From positions 2,976,001-3,040,000 of the forward strand of contig NZ_CP082271.1 in NCBI RefSeq assembly GCF_019880365.1: a stretch of 64,000 bases of DNA, read 5' to 3'. Positions 55,415 to 64,000 of this stretch are shown piece after piece. The notes under the pieces were generated by a model. The model saw nothing but the letters and a program-made list of their open reading frames with translations. It was not told the DNA's origin and did no database searches. A program made the position numbers and the translations under genes. The stretch's first letter is position 1; each line of letters begins with the position of its first letter. The stretch comes from Pseudomonas sp. DNDY-54 (GTDB lineage: Bacteria > Pseudomonadota > Gammaproteobacteria > Pseudomonadales > Pseudomonadaceae).

Positions 55415-56926
55415 ATGAGCACCCAGAACAACAAGCAATACATCGTCGCCCTCGATCAGGGCACTACCAGTTCCCGCGCGATCGTGCTGGATCGCAACGC
55501 CAACGTGGTCACCATTGCCCAGCGCGAATTCGCACAGATCTACCCACAGCCGAGTTGGGTCGAGCATGACCCGATGGAAATCTGGGCCACCCAGAGCGGT
55601 GTGTTCGTCGAGGCGCTGGCCCAGGCCGGCATCACCAACGAACAGGTGGCAGCGATCGGCATTACCAACCAGCGCGAAACCACCATCGTCTGGGACAAGA
55701 ACACCGGCCGGCCGATCTACAACGCCATTGTCTGGCAGAGCCGCCAAAGCACGCCGATCTGCGACCAGCTCAAGCGTGACGGCATGGAAGACCACATCCG
55801 CAAAACCACCGGCCTTGTCATCGATCCCTACTTCTCCGGCACCAAAATCAAGTGGATCCTCGATCACGTCGAGGGCAGCCGTGAGCGCGCGCGCCGTGGC
55901 GAGCTGCTGTTCGGCACCGTCGATTGCTGGCTGATCTGGAAGATGACCCAGGGCAAGGCCCACGTCACCGATTACACCAACGCCTCACGCACCATGCTTT
56001 ATGACATTCATAAGCTGGACTGGGACCCGGTCATGCTCGAAGCGCTGGATATTCCGCGCGAGATGCTGCCCGACGTACGCTCGTCTTCCGAAGTCTATGG
56101 GCACGCCTACCTGGGTTCGGGCCAGAGCACCGGCATCCCCATCGCAGGCATCGCAGGCGACCAGCAAGCTGCCTTGTTCGGGCAGATGTGCGTCGAGCCG
56201 GGCCAGGCCAAGAACACCTACGGCACCGGCTGCTTCCTGCTGATGAACACCGGGACCAAGGCCGTGCAGTCCGAACATGGCTTGCTGACCACCATCGCCT
56301 GCGGACCGAAAGGCGAGGTGAACTACGCATTGGAAGGCGCCATCTTCAACGGCGGTTCCACGGTGCAGTGGCTGCGCGACGAGTTGAAGGTGATCAATGA
56401 CTCGCTGGACTCGGAGTACTTCGCCACCAAAGTGAAGGACAGCAACGGCGTCTATTTGGTCCCGGCGTTCACGGGGCTCGGCGCACCCTACTGGGACCCT
56501 CGCGCCCGTGGCGCGCTTTTCGGCCTGACCCGCGGCGTGAAGGTCGATCACATCATCCGGGCGGCGCTGGAATCCATCGCCTACCAAACCCGCGACGTAC
56601 TCGACGCCATGCAGCAGGATGCCGGTGAGCGACTGCGATCCCTGCGGGTGGATGGCGGTGCCGTGGCCAACAACTTCCTTATGCAGTTCCAGGCCGACCT
56701 GCTCGGCACGCAGGTCGAACGCCCCGAAATGAAGGAAACGACTGCACTTGGCGCGGCTTATCTGGCGGGCCTGGCGACGGGTTTCTGGAGCAGCCTGGAC
56801 GAGTTGCGCAGCAAGGCCACCATCGAGCGCATCTTCGAGCCCGCGTGCGACAGCGAACAGCGCGAAGCGCTCTACAAGGGCTGGAAGAAGGCCGTCGACC
56901 GCACCCGCGACTGGGAAGAGGAATAA
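55415..56926 (+). CDS. glpK: Glycerol kinase
   Basis: 503 residues. The FGGY kinase features are intact: DQGTTSSRAIV at the start, TNQRETTIVWDKNTGRPIYNAIVWQ, AGIAGDQQAALFGQ and the C-terminal sugar-binding GGAVANNFLMQFQADLLG. It phosphorylates glycerol to glycerol-3-phosphate. It lies 75 bp after glpF and probably shares its transcript. Confidence 0.98.
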   Translation: MSTQNNKQYIVALDQGTTSSRAIVLDRNANVVTIAQREFAQIYPQPSWVEHDPMEIWATQSGVFVEALAQAGITNEQVAAIGITNQRETTIVWDKNTGRPIYNAIVWQSRQSTPICDQLKRDGMEDHIRKTTGLVIDPYFSGTKIKWILDHVEGSRERARRGELLFGTVDCWLIWKMTQGKAHVTDYTNASRTMLYDIHKLDWDPVMLEALDIPREMLPDVRSSSEVYGHAYLGSGQSTGIPIAGIAGDQQAALFGQMCVEPGQAKNTYGTGCFLLMNTGTKAVQSEHGLLTTIACGPKGEVNYALEGAIFNGGSTVQWLRDELKVINDSLDSEYFATKVKDSNGVYLVPAFTGLGAPYWDPRARGALFGLTRGVKVDHIIRAALESIAYQTRDVLDAMQQDAGERLRSLRVDGGAVANNFLMQFQADLLGTQVERPEMKETTALGAAYLAGLATGFWSSLDELRSKATIERIFEPACDSEQREALYKGWKKAVDRTRDWEEE

Positions 56927-56992
56927 GCTCAGCGCGCGACAACACCACGCCCCGTGACCGGCCCGAATCCGATTCGGTGCCGGGCACATCGA

Positions 56993-57008
56993 TTCGAAAA
57001 CGAACAAT
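56993..57008. promoter_or_regulatory. GlpR-like operator upstream of glpR
   Basis: ttcgaaaacgaacaat contains TTCG-N4-CGAA followed by CAAT. It lies 62 bp before the glpR start, so glpR may be autoregulated. Confidence 0.5.
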
Positions 57009-57069
57009 TCTTTAATCACGGACCAGACTGCGGCATCCTTCCCAGCATATCGATAAGAAGGAAGCCTCC

Positions 57070-57828
57070 ATGAGTCTGGCCCCACGACAGCAGAGCATTC
57101 TCGAACTGGTGCGCGAACGCGGCTACGTCAGCATCGAAGAATTGGCGCAACAGTTCGCCGTGACGCCTCAGACCATCCGTCGGGACATCAATCAGTTGGG
57201 CGAAGCCGGCCTGCTGCGCCGCTACCATGGCGGCGCCGCCCACGACTCCAGTGTCCAGAACACGGCCTATACCCAGCGCGCGCGGCAAATGCGCGACGAG
57301 AAGCGCCGCATCGCCGACGCCATGGCCGCGCACATTCCTGATCAGGCATCGTTGTTCATCAATATCGGCACCACCACCGAAGCCGTCGCCCACGCCTTGC
57401 TCAACCATCGCGACCTCAAGGTCATCACCAACAACCTGCACGTGGCAAGCATCCTCAGCCCCAAGGAAGATTTCGACGTACTGATCGCCGGAGGCAACGT
57501 GCGCAGCGATGGCGGCGTGGTCGGTCAAGCCACAGCGGATTTCATCAGCCAGTTCAAGGTGGACTTCGCCCTGATTGGCATCAGCGGGATCGATGAGGAC
57601 GGCACCCTGCTGGATTTCGACTATCAGGAAGTGCGCGTCTCCCAGGCCATCATCCACAATGCGCGAAAGATCTTCCTCGCCGCGGATTCGAGTAAGTTCG
57701 GCCGCAGCGCCATGACCCGGCTCGGTTCGCTGGAACAGATCGACATGCTCTTCACCGAAGCCCAGCCGCCCGAAGCCTTCCTCGGCCTGCTGGCACAGCA
57801 CAACGTGAAGCTGGAAGTCACAGGCTGA
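57070..57828 (+). CDS. glpR: Glycerol-3-phosphate regulon repressor (DeoR family)
   Basis: 252 residues. The N-terminal DeoR HTH is QQSILELVRERGYVSIEELAQQF with the recognition helix VTPQTIRRDINQLGEAGLLRRYHGGA. The C-terminal sugar-phosphate-binding domain shows FINIGTTTEAVAHALL and LIGISGIDEDGTLLDFDYQEV. In this gene order it represses glpF, glpK and glpD until glycerol-3-phosphate binds. ATG with AAGGAAGCC ahead. Confidence 0.95.
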   Translation: MSLAPRQQSILELVRERGYVSIEELAQQFAVTPQTIRRDINQLGEAGLLRRYHGGAAHDSSVQNTAYTQRARQMRDEKRRIADAMAAHIPDQASLFINIGTTTEAVAHALLNHRDLKVITNNLHVASILSPKEDFDVLIAGGNVRSDGGVVGQATADFISQFKVDFALIGISGIDEDGTLLDFDYQEVRVSQAIIHNARKIFLAADSSKFGRSAMTRLGSLEQIDMLFTEAQPPEAFLGLLAQHNVKLEVTG

Positions 57829-57870
57829 ACCAGTGACCGTCATGTGCGAGGCATGAGCCGCCTGCGCACT

Positions 57871-58375
57871 ACCAACCTGACCAGATTTCTTTGGTGGCGT
57901 GAATACGGGAGCGGCAAAGACTGCCGTGTTTTGGTGGGCTGAAGCCCACCCTACTTCTCCGACTGAACCGCTTCAGTGACCGTCATGCTCTGGGGCACGC
58001 GCAGCCTGCGCACTACCAGCCTGACCAGATATCTTTGGTGGCGTGCATACTTGAGCGGCTAAGGCTGCCGTGTTCCGGTGGGCTGAAGCCCACCCTACTT
58101 CTCCGGCTGAACCCACTTCAGTGATCGTCATGCTTGGAGTATGCGCAGCCTGCGCACTACCAGCCTGACCAGATTTCTTTGGTGGCGTGCATACGGGAGC
58201 GGTCAAGACTGCAGTGTTTTGGTGGGCTGAAGCCCACCCTACTTCTCCGGTTGAACCGCTTCAGGGGCACGCGCAGCTTGCGCAATACTCGCCTGGACCA
58301 GATTTCTTTGGTGGCGTGAATACGTGACGGCTAAGACTGCCGTGTTTTGGTGGGCTGAAGCCCACCCTACCTTTA
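57871..58375. repeat. Tandem repeat array, about 144-bp unit, four copies, each with a REP palindrome
   Basis: Units begin at 57871, 58015, 58159 and 58287. The first two are 144 bp, the third is 128 bp (internal deletion), the fourth is cut off after its palindrome. Each contains accagatttctttggtggcg or a near copy and, further on, the perfect palindrome ggtgggctgaagcccacc (57933-57950, 58077-58094, 58221-58238, 58349-58366). No ORF with a start signal spans it. The array is between glpR and glpD. Confidence 0.9.
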
Positions 58376-58416
58376 GCGTTACCCTTCCAACGCACACCAA
58401 TCCGTCGCAGCCGTAG

Positions 58417-58539
58417 GGTGGGCTTCAGCCCACCAATCAGCCCAATCGGTTCACCGCCAGGATAACTAACGCGATCTCACGCTCTACGTTCGCCCTAAGC
58501 CACCGAGCCGCTCACCGGTAAGGTGGGCTTCAGCCCACC
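58417..58539. repeat. Two inverted REP palindromes after the tandem array
   Basis: The same palindrome in opposite orientation, ggtgggcttcagcccacc, occurs at 58417-58434 and 58522-58539, outside the tandem units. The region to glpD carries no gene. Confidence 0.85.
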
Positions 58540-58704
58540 ACATGCAGACTGCACCCGCTAACCGACTGAACCCCCGCTAATTTCTGCCGAACAGTCATAG
58601 ATTGGCCGCTCAGCACCAATAAGCAGTTCGGATCGATTCGATTATTTTCTTTTGATATAAAAAACGAATATCAGCTCTAGAGAGAGGTTCTTTTCTACGC
58701 TAGG

Positions 58705-58722
58705 ATGTTCGTATTCGAAAAT
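58705..58722. promoter_or_regulatory. GlpR-like operator at the glpD promoter
   Basis: atgttcgtattcgaaaat contains TTCG-N4-CGAA (58708-58719); a second half-site atgttcg follows at 58725. It lies 27 bp before the glpD start codon. Confidence 0.6.
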
Positions 58723-58748
58723 AAATGTTCGTTCTTGAGGAGAATCCT

Positions 58749-60275
58749 GTGACCGAGACCGTCTCCGAGCTGTATGACATCGCCGTCATAGGCGGTGGCA
58801 TCAATGGTGTGGGTATTGCTGCGGATGCAGCCGGACGCGGCCTGTCGGTGTTTCTATGCGAGCGCGATGATTTGGCCAGCCACACATCCTCGGCGAGTAG
58901 CAAGTTGATCCATGGCGGCCTGCGCTATCTGGAACACTACGAATTCCGCCTCGTGCGCGAGGCACTGGCCGAGCGTGAAGTCTTGTTGGCCAAGGCACCA
59001 CACATCGTCAAGCCGATGCGCTTCGTGCTGCCGCACCGCCCGCACCTGCGTCCGGCCTGGATGATCCGCGCCGGGCTGTTTCTGTATGACAACCTCGGCA
59101 AGCGCGAAAAGCTGCCCGGTTCGCGAGGCCTACGTTTCGGAGAGGACAGTCCGTTAAAGCCAGCGATTACCCGCGGTTTCGAATATTCCGATTGCTGGGT
59201 CGATGACGCGCGGCTGGTGGTACTCAATGCCATGGCGGCGCGGGAAAAGGGCGCGCATATCCACACCCGTACGCTATGCCTGAGCGCCAAGCGAGCCGGC
59301 GGCATTTGGCACGTCGAGCTGCAACGTCAGGACGGCAGCCGCTTCGCCCTGCGTGCCAAAGCGCTGGTTAACGCCGCCGGCCCCTGGGTCGCGCAGTTCA
59401 TTGGAGACAACCTGAAGCAGCGCTCCCCGTACGGCATCCGCCTGATCCAGGGCAGCCACATCATCGTGCCCAAGCTGTACGAAGGTGAGCAGGCCTACAT
59501 CATGCAGAACGAGGACCGGCGCATCGTCTTTGCGATCCCGTACCTGGACCGTTACACGATGATCGGCACGACGGATCGTGAGTATCACGGCGACCCGGCG
59601 ACCGTCAGCATCACCGAAGAAGAAACCACCTATGTGCTGGGTGTCGCTAACACCCACTTCCGCAAGCAATTAGAGCCGAAGGACATTGTGCATACCTTCG
59701 CCGGCGTACGGCCGCTTTGCGATGACGAATCGGACAATCCCTCTGCCGTGACCCGCGACTACACCCTCTCGCTATCCGCCGAAGAGAAACAGGCGCCGTT
59801 GCTCTCGGTGTTCGGCGGCAAGCTGACCACCTACCGCAAGCTGGCGGAATCGGCGATGGCGCAGCTCAAGCCGTTCTTTCCGCGCATGGGAGAGAGCTGG
59901 ACGGCGACTTCCCCGCTACCCGGCGGTGAAGGGATGAGCAGCGCCGAAGCGCTGGTCGATGAGTTGATGAACACCGTAAAAGGTGCCAGCCGACCGTTGG
60001 CAAAACGCTGGGCGACGCTCTATGGCACTCGCGTCTGGCGAATGCTCGGCGATGTCCGCTCACTCGAGGCGCTGGGCGATGACCTCGGCCAAGGGCTGTA
60101 TGCGCAGGAAGTCGGCTACCTGCGTCGGGAAGAATGGGCGACGCATCTGGACGACATTCTCTGGCGTAGAACCAAGCTTGGGCTAGCCTTTAACGAGGCT
60201 GACAAAGCTCGCTTGCAAACCTATCTCGCGGAGCAACCGGCTGCCATCAACGCGCACAGCAGCGATGCCGCCTGA
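58749..60275 (+). CDS. glpD: Aerobic glycerol-3-phosphate dehydrogenase
   Basis: 508 residues. The FAD-binding motif is AVIGGGINGVGIAADAAGRG, followed by LCERDDLASHTSSASSKLIHGGLRYLE, the GlpD signature. TFAGVRPL and VFGGKLTTYRKLAE are the second flavin contacts. It oxidises glycerol-3-phosphate to dihydroxyacetone phosphate at the membrane and passes electrons to quinone. The start is GTG with GGAG ahead; an ATG eight codons upstream lies inside the operator and is less likely. Confidence 0.97.
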   Translation: MTETVSELYDIAVIGGGINGVGIAADAAGRGLSVFLCERDDLASHTSSASSKLIHGGLRYLEHYEFRLVREALAEREVLLAKAPHIVKPMRFVLPHRPHLRPAWMIRAGLFLYDNLGKREKLPGSRGLRFGEDSPLKPAITRGFEYSDCWVDDARLVVLNAMAAREKGAHIHTRTLCLSAKRAGGIWHVELQRQDGSRFALRAKALVNAAGPWVAQFIGDNLKQRSPYGIRLIQGSHIIVPKLYEGEQAYIMQNEDRRIVFAIPYLDRYTMIGTTDREYHGDPATVSITEEETTYVLGVANTHFRKQLEPKDIVHTFAGVRPLCDDESDNPSAVTRDYTLSLSAEEKQAPLLSVFGGKLTTYRKLAESAMAQLKPFFPRMGESWTATSPLPGGEGMSSAEALVDELMNTVKGASRPLAKRWATLYGTRVWRMLGDVRSLEALGDDLGQGLYAQEVGYLRREEWATHLDDILWRRTKLGLAFNEADKARLQTYLAEQPAAINAHSSDAA

Positions 60276-60289
60276 CCTTGATTGAAATC

Positions 60290-60314
60290 CGGAGCCGCTG
60301 GCCGACCGGCTCCG
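60290..60314 (+). terminator. Hairpin after glpD
   Basis: Arms cggagcc (60290-60296) and ggctccg (60308-60314) are complementary with an 11-base loop, 15 bp past the stop. No T run. Confidence 0.4.
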
Positions 60315-60441
60315 CGCTAGATCCACCGGCAACTCCTCAACCCGCGACCAGTCCAAACGACAGGTAGCGTTGAAACGGCTCCGCACGGTTCAGCGCCCTG
60401 CATCGTCACCCGTGCACCACGCTCGCCTGGGGAACGTCGCC

Positions 60442-60990
60442 ATGAAGCAGCTGTTACCCATCACCGCGATTGGCCTCTCCGTTCTAGCACTCGGCACCTC
60501 TCTTTGGCTGGGCTGGACGACCCTTGAGCACAATCGTCTTTCGGTTGCGCCCTATCTGATCGGCACCCCCTACCTGGAGGGGCCGGACGCTCGCAACGGG
60601 CTTTATCTGGCCAACATCGGTCCGGGCCCCGCCATCATCAACCACGCCAGCATCAGCCTGGATGGCAAGCGCCACGACCTTTCGCACAACGTGTGGGAAG
60701 ACGCGCTGCTGGCGGTCGAGTTAGAGCCCATGTGCTTCAGCAAGGCGTGGCTGCCGCCGAAAACGGCCATCAAGAGTGGTCAGGAAATCATGCTGTTGGC
60801 GATTGCGAACGACCGCATGGAGCTCTGCCTGCTCGAGAACCTGAAGCTCCTGACTGAGCATCAGGTTCAGATTCACATCGAGTACGAATCGCTATACGGC
60901 AAGACACGATGGGCCGCTAACGCCTACGAACTGACCTCAGCGCGGCACGACTATGCACGCGCGCTGCGAAGGCTTAAATCCGGGCAGTGA
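60442..60990 (+). CDS. Membrane-anchored hypothetical protein
   Basis: 182 residues. One N-terminal transmembrane helix (about 5-27, LPITAIGLSVLALGTSLWLGW), then a beta-rich soluble part with PYLIGTPYLEGPDARNGLYLANIGPGPAIINHASISLDG, followed by QVQIHIEYESLYGKTRWAAN near the C-terminus. Such short exported beta domains occur in many Pseudomonas as proteins of unknown function. The start at MKQLLP is preferred; the frame extends 24 codons upstream. Confidence 0.75.
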   Translation: MKQLLPITAIGLSVLALGTSLWLGWTTLEHNRLSVAPYLIGTPYLEGPDARNGLYLANIGPGPAIINHASISLDGKRHDLSHNVWEDALLAVELEPMCFSKAWLPPKTAIKSGQEIMLLAIANDRMELCLLENLKLLTEHQVQIHIEYESLYGKTRWAANAYELTSARHDYARALRRLKSGQ

Positions 60991-61269
60991 ACGACTATCC
61001 GTCTGGAAGGCCCGCCCCGCGGGTACCACTTCTCAGGTTTAACGCTGCTAAGCGCGCCGAGTAATTTGCACGTAGCGAGGCAGCATTGCAGCCGCCAGGC
61101 GCGTCGGCCCATTAAGCCGATGACATTCTCACGCTACAGGTGGGATGCGGATGATGACCGACGCCGCGCGATCCTATGCAAGCGCCGTCCGAAGAGGATG
61201 AGCGCCCGCGATGCTTGAATCGCTGAACAAATCCGGTAGGCTCGCAACTTTCCTAGAGGAGACACCCCC

Positions 61270-61551
61270 ATGGCCCGAGCCACTGCCCGCCACATCCTGG
61301 TTCCCACTGAAGAAAAGTGCAACGAGCTGAAAGCTGCCATCGAAGGCGGCGCCGACTTCGCTCAGGTGGCCAAGGACAACTCCACCTGCCCGTCCAGCCG
61401 CCAGGGCGGTGATCTGGGTTCGTTCGGCCCAGGCCAGATGGTCAAGGAATTCGACACCGTCGTGTTCAGCGCTCCGTTAAACGAAGTGCAAGGCCCGGTG
61501 AAGACCCAGTTCGGTTATCACCTGCTGGAAGTGACCAGCCGCCAGGACTGA
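61270..61551 (+). CDS. ppiC: Parvulin-type peptidyl-prolyl cis-trans isomerase
   Basis: 93 residues, a single parvulin domain with no signal, so cytoplasmic as in E. coli PpiC. The core features are ARHILVPTEEKCNELK, STCPSSRQGGDLGSFGPGQMVKEFD and FGYHLLEV. It catalyses proline isomerisation in folding. ATG with GAGGAGA ahead; a 10-bp hairpin follows. Confidence 0.96.
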   Translation: MARATARHILVPTEEKCNELKAAIEGGADFAQVAKDNSTCPSSRQGGDLGSFGPGQMVKEFDTVVFSAPLNEVQGPVKTQFGYHLLEVTSRQD

Positions 61552-61558
61552 TCCCGCC

Positions 61559-61583
61559 GTCCCCGCACGCCATGTGCGGGGAC
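61559..61583 (+). terminator. Hairpin after ppiC
   Basis: Perfect stem gtccccgcac / gtgcggggac with a 5-base loop, eight bases after the stop. No T run. Confidence 0.55.
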
Positions 61584-61653
61584 TCGCCGCTCTTCTGCAA
61601 CCCATGCGAAGCGGCGCTTTCACACCGCACCTCCCCGCTCCGCTTTCTACTGA

Positions 61654-63249
61654 TCACGCCTCGAGCCGGAAACGTCCAGTCAATGTCTTGAGCCCTTTCA
61701 TGCTCTGCATGATGGTATTGCCTGATACCGCCGTGTCTTGCGTTGCGTTGGCGGCCTGATCAGCCACCTGGGCGATGCGCGTCAGCGATTGATTCATGTC
61801 TTCGGCAACCTGCGACTGCTCCTCCGCCGCGGTGGCGATCTGATTGGTCATTCCGCGAATGGTCTGCACCGCGCCGACGATCTGACCCAGCGCACGCTGA
61901 GCTGCCTCGATCTGGGTGAGCGTAACCGTGCTGCTCTGGCGTGAAGCGACCATAGCTTCACCTGCGCGGGTGGCCTGGCTCTGCAACCGCTCGACCAGCA
62001 CACTGACCTCCTTCGCCGAACTCTGGGTGCGGCTGGCCAGGCTGCGAACCTCGTCGGCAACTACCGCGAAACCGCGCCCCTGCTCGCCCGCACGCGCCGC
62101 CTCGATGGCCGCGTTGAGCGCCAGCAGATTGGTCTGTTCGGCGATACCACTGATCACGTTGAGCACTTTGCCGATTTCATGGCTGTCCTGCACCAGCTGC
62201 TGCATGACATCGGACAGCCCATCGACATGGCCGCTCAGAACGCGGATGGCGCCAACCGATTCATTCATCACCGCGCTGCCGGTATTGGTTTCCTGCTCCG
62301 CGATATCCGCGGCGCTGGCGGCTTCGACAGTGCTGCGCGCCACCTCTTGTGAGGTCGCGAGCATTTCGTTCATGGCCGTCGCGACCTGATCGATCTCGGC
62401 CTGCTGCCCTTCGACATTACGCGCGCTATCGCTCGCAAGGTTGGCCATGCGAACGCACTGACCATCAACGTCGTCAGCGGCCAGGCGCATGCCCTTGATC
62501 ATCTCGCCAACCTGCCCCAGCAGGCGGTTGTACGCCAGTGTGATCATGCCCATTTCATCGTCCGCATGACGCACCTGCAGCGGCGCGGAAAAATCGCCCT
62601 GGCTGACCTTTTCCAGGCGGCCGCGCAACTCGTCGATCTGCAGCATCAGCCAGTTCATGCCTGCGATACGGCCAAGAACGACCAGCAGCAGAATGCAGAA
62701 AGTCGACGCCATCGCCACCCAGAGCTGCTGGGAAGCGCTGCGGTTTGCCTCGGCAGAGATCAGTGAAACCACTTCGTTGGAGGCCGCGAGAATGTCATTG
62801 GCATCCGTCGCGAGAGCCTTCAGGTCCGGGCTCTGACCGGCGGCCAGTGCCTGCACGGCGGGACGGTAGCGCTGCCAGATCTGGTCGACGCGCTGCAGGT
62901 GCGGCTGGGCGCTGGCCAGTTCCACCGGGGCGACGCCCTGGCTGCGGTCACCCTTCATCAGCAAGCGATGCGACAGCTCGAACCGCTGGATTGTCTTCTC
63001 GGCGTCCGCCGGGCCACCGATGCCCTGCGCAGCCAGCAACGACTCCTTCATCATCTTCTGGCTGAGCATGCGCTGCGCGCCGGCCATGTCAATCTGGCTG
63101 GCGTCCTTGCTGGACATGAACAGGACGCCGGCCGTCAGCGCTGCGCAGAGGAAAATCAGGCTGTAGGAAAAGAAGAATTGCAGGTTGATGGTGCGTAGAC
63201 CCAGCCCGCGTAAAACGGACTGAATGACGTTCGCTAAAGTGCTGGTCAT
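61654..63249 (-). CDS. Methyl-accepting chemotaxis protein with PilJ-type sensor (McpN-like)
   Basis: 531 residues. Two transmembrane helices (about 24-45 and 180-200) enclose a helical periplasmic sensor of the PilJ/type IV pili class. Its first helix carries DMAGAQRMLSQKMMKE, the same wording as the nitrate-binding P-box of NarX/NarQ (GxQRMLSQ), so nitrate is a plausible ligand as for P. aeruginosa McpN. A HAMP domain and signalling hairpin with EQTNLLALNAAIEAARAGEQGRGFAVVADEVRSLA follow. The start ATG at 63249 is preferred to an upstream TTG. No nar genes are in the window. Confidence 0.85.
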   Translation of the reverse strand: MTSTLANVIQSVLRGLGLRTINLQFFFSYSLIFLCAALTAGVLFMSSKDASQIDMAGAQRMLSQKMMKESLLAAQGIGGPADAEKTIQRFELSHRLLMKGDRSQGVAPVELASAQPHLQRVDQIWQRYRPAVQALAAGQSPDLKALATDANDILAASNEVVSLISAEANRSASQQLWVAMASTFCILLLVVLGRIAGMNWLMLQIDELRGRLEKVSQGDFSAPLQVRHADDEMGMITLAYNRLLGQVGEMIKGMRLAADDVDGQCVRMANLASDSARNVEGQQAEIDQVATAMNEMLATSQEVARSTVEAASAADIAEQETNTGSAVMNESVGAIRVLSGHVDGLSDVMQQLVQDSHEIGKVLNVISGIAEQTNLLALNAAIEAARAGEQGRGFAVVADEVRSLASRTQSSAKEVSVLVERLQSQATRAGEAMVASRQSSTVTLTQIEAAQRALGQIVGAVQTIRGMTNQIATAAEEQSQVAEDMNQSLTRIAQVADQAANATQDTAVSGNTIMQSMKGLKTLTGRFRLEA

Positions 63250-63544
63250 GGGGGTATCCAACTACAGGGAAAGAAAGCGGTGCCATCCTGGACAGCGTCG
63301 CACTTGCCCGGTTCTCGGCCGCATCTGGAACAACTTGATACCGCCGATCAGCTTTCTGGAACACGCACGCTAGAGCGCTTTCCATTCAAATAATGGTTCA
63401 CGGACAGGTGCCAGACACACTGACCTCAATCAACAAAAGCCTCGTAAAGATGACTGATTAGCCTGCCCAAACGCGGGGCAACGGCTATCGTCTGGTAACG
63501 ACAGCCCGCTCTCATGACACGAACTCAGCTGAGAGGAACGCCTC

Positions 63545-63916
63545 ATGTTTCACGTAACCCGGATTGGTGACAAACGCATCGACGTGGATTTTTCCGGCAA
63601 GCTCGACAGCAACGAAATGCGCTTTGCGCTGGATGAGCTGATGAGAAAATCCGAAGGCATCACCCATGGACAGATGCTCTTTCGGGTCGGCGACTTCGAC
63701 ATGCCCACCCTCGGCGCGGTAGGCGTCGAGCTGTCGCGGCTTCCGCAGATGTTTCGTTTCATCCGCCGCTTCGACCGCTGCGCCGTGGTTTCGGCGAAGG
63801 AGTGGGTCAGGAAAACCAGCGAGCTCGAAGGCGCGCTGATTCCTGGCCTGACCATCAAGGCGTACGACCAAGATCGGGCAACCGAGGCGCATCAGTGGCT
63901 TGAGGGACAGATCTGA
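63545..63916 (+). CDS. STAS/SEC14 (SpoIIAA-like) domain protein
   Basis: 123 residues, small and soluble. The opening IDVDFSGKLDSNEMRFALDELM and the middle RVGDFDMPTLGAVGVELSRLPQMFRFIRRFDRCAVVSAKEWV follow the SpoIIAA-like pattern. Role unknown. AGAGGAACG precedes the ATG. Confidence 0.85.
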   Translation: MFHVTRIGDKRIDVDFSGKLDSNEMRFALDELMRKSEGITHGQMLFRVGDFDMPTLGAVGVELSRLPQMFRFIRRFDRCAVVSAKEWVRKTSELEGALIPGLTIKAYDQDRATEAHQWLEGQI

Positions 63917-63923
63917 TCGGGTG

Positions 63924-64000
63924 TCAACGAGGCTTACCGAAGACCTGCGTCCAATAGCTCACCGCAGCGCTGTCCTTGTTAATGGCGTAGGCCGCGCCCA
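63924..64000 (-). CDS. CAP-domain protein, C-terminal fragment
   Basis: The last 25 codons of a gene running off the right edge. The tail reads GAAYAINKDSAAVSYWTQVFGKPR, which is the C-terminal strand pattern of CAP/SCP domains. It resembles the end of the CAP gene at 28356 (AAYAVDPQSDAG...). Nothing else can be said. Confidence 0.6.
   Translation of the reverse strand, partial: GAAYAINKDSAAVSYWTQVFGKPR

Noticed and set aside
57871..58375. Possible CRISPR array
   Set aside because: Units of 128-144 bp are tandem with no spacer, and there are no cas genes.

Overview
The window looks like the chromosome of a GC-rich gammaproteobacterium of the Pseudomonas stutzeri (Stutzerimonas) type. The evidence is the gene content and order: an RstA/RstB-like two-component pair and a GGDEF protein beside nrdA-nrdB, the glpF-glpK-glpR-glpD order, a Pseudomonas-type REP element with GAGCGAGCTTGCTCGC, and many Pseudomonas-style short intergenic palindromes. 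No rRNA, tRNA, CRISPR array, prophage or plasmid functions were seen. Assignments rest on reading the translated sequence; no database search was run.

Layout. 0-7.5 kb is core: sensor kinase (cut by the window edge), response regulator, diguanylate cyclase, then class Ia ribonucleotide reductase nrdA and nrdB with a long regulated promoter (three NrdR-like boxes, a DnaA box). 7.5-16.6 kb is an accessory island. It holds two nearly identical REP-associated tyrosine transposases (RAYT), remnants of a third RAYT and of a nuclease-like gene, five REP/BIME sites of one family, two AT-rich orphan genes and a 1464-residue protein with four C-terminal repeats. 16.6-26 kb carries small metabolic genes, three of them divergent from their own regulators (LysR/NADH-azoreductase type, TetR/DUF2855, HxlR/SDR), plus methyltransferases and a GNAT enzyme. 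26-29 kb has two small proteins, a solitary curlin-repeat amyloid gene and a CAP-domain protein. 29.4-36 kb is iron uptake: a PfeRS-like two-component system, a CirA-like TonB receptor and a tightly overlapped DUF3649/PepSY/DUF3325 membrane operon, with Fur-like sites. 36-54 kb is mixed housekeeping: RlhA-type U32 protein, PheC-like binding protein or dehydratase, RlpA-like lipoprotein, soluble PAS chemoreceptor, SotB exporter, stress-type proteins, hydrolases, MepA endopeptidase, SUV3-like helicase and a K+ channel. 54-60.3 kb is the glycerol regulon glpF-glpK-glpR-glpD with three GlpR-like sites, and a 144-bp tandem repeat array between glpR and glpD. 60.4-64 kb has a PpiC parvulin, a PilJ-domain (McpN-like) chemoreceptor, a STAS/SEC14-like protein and the tail of a second CAP-domain gene.

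The parts most worth following up are the REP-bounded island with the four-repeat giant protein, the helically phased single NrdR boxes of nrdA, the orphan curlin gene and the tandem repeat inside the glp cluster.
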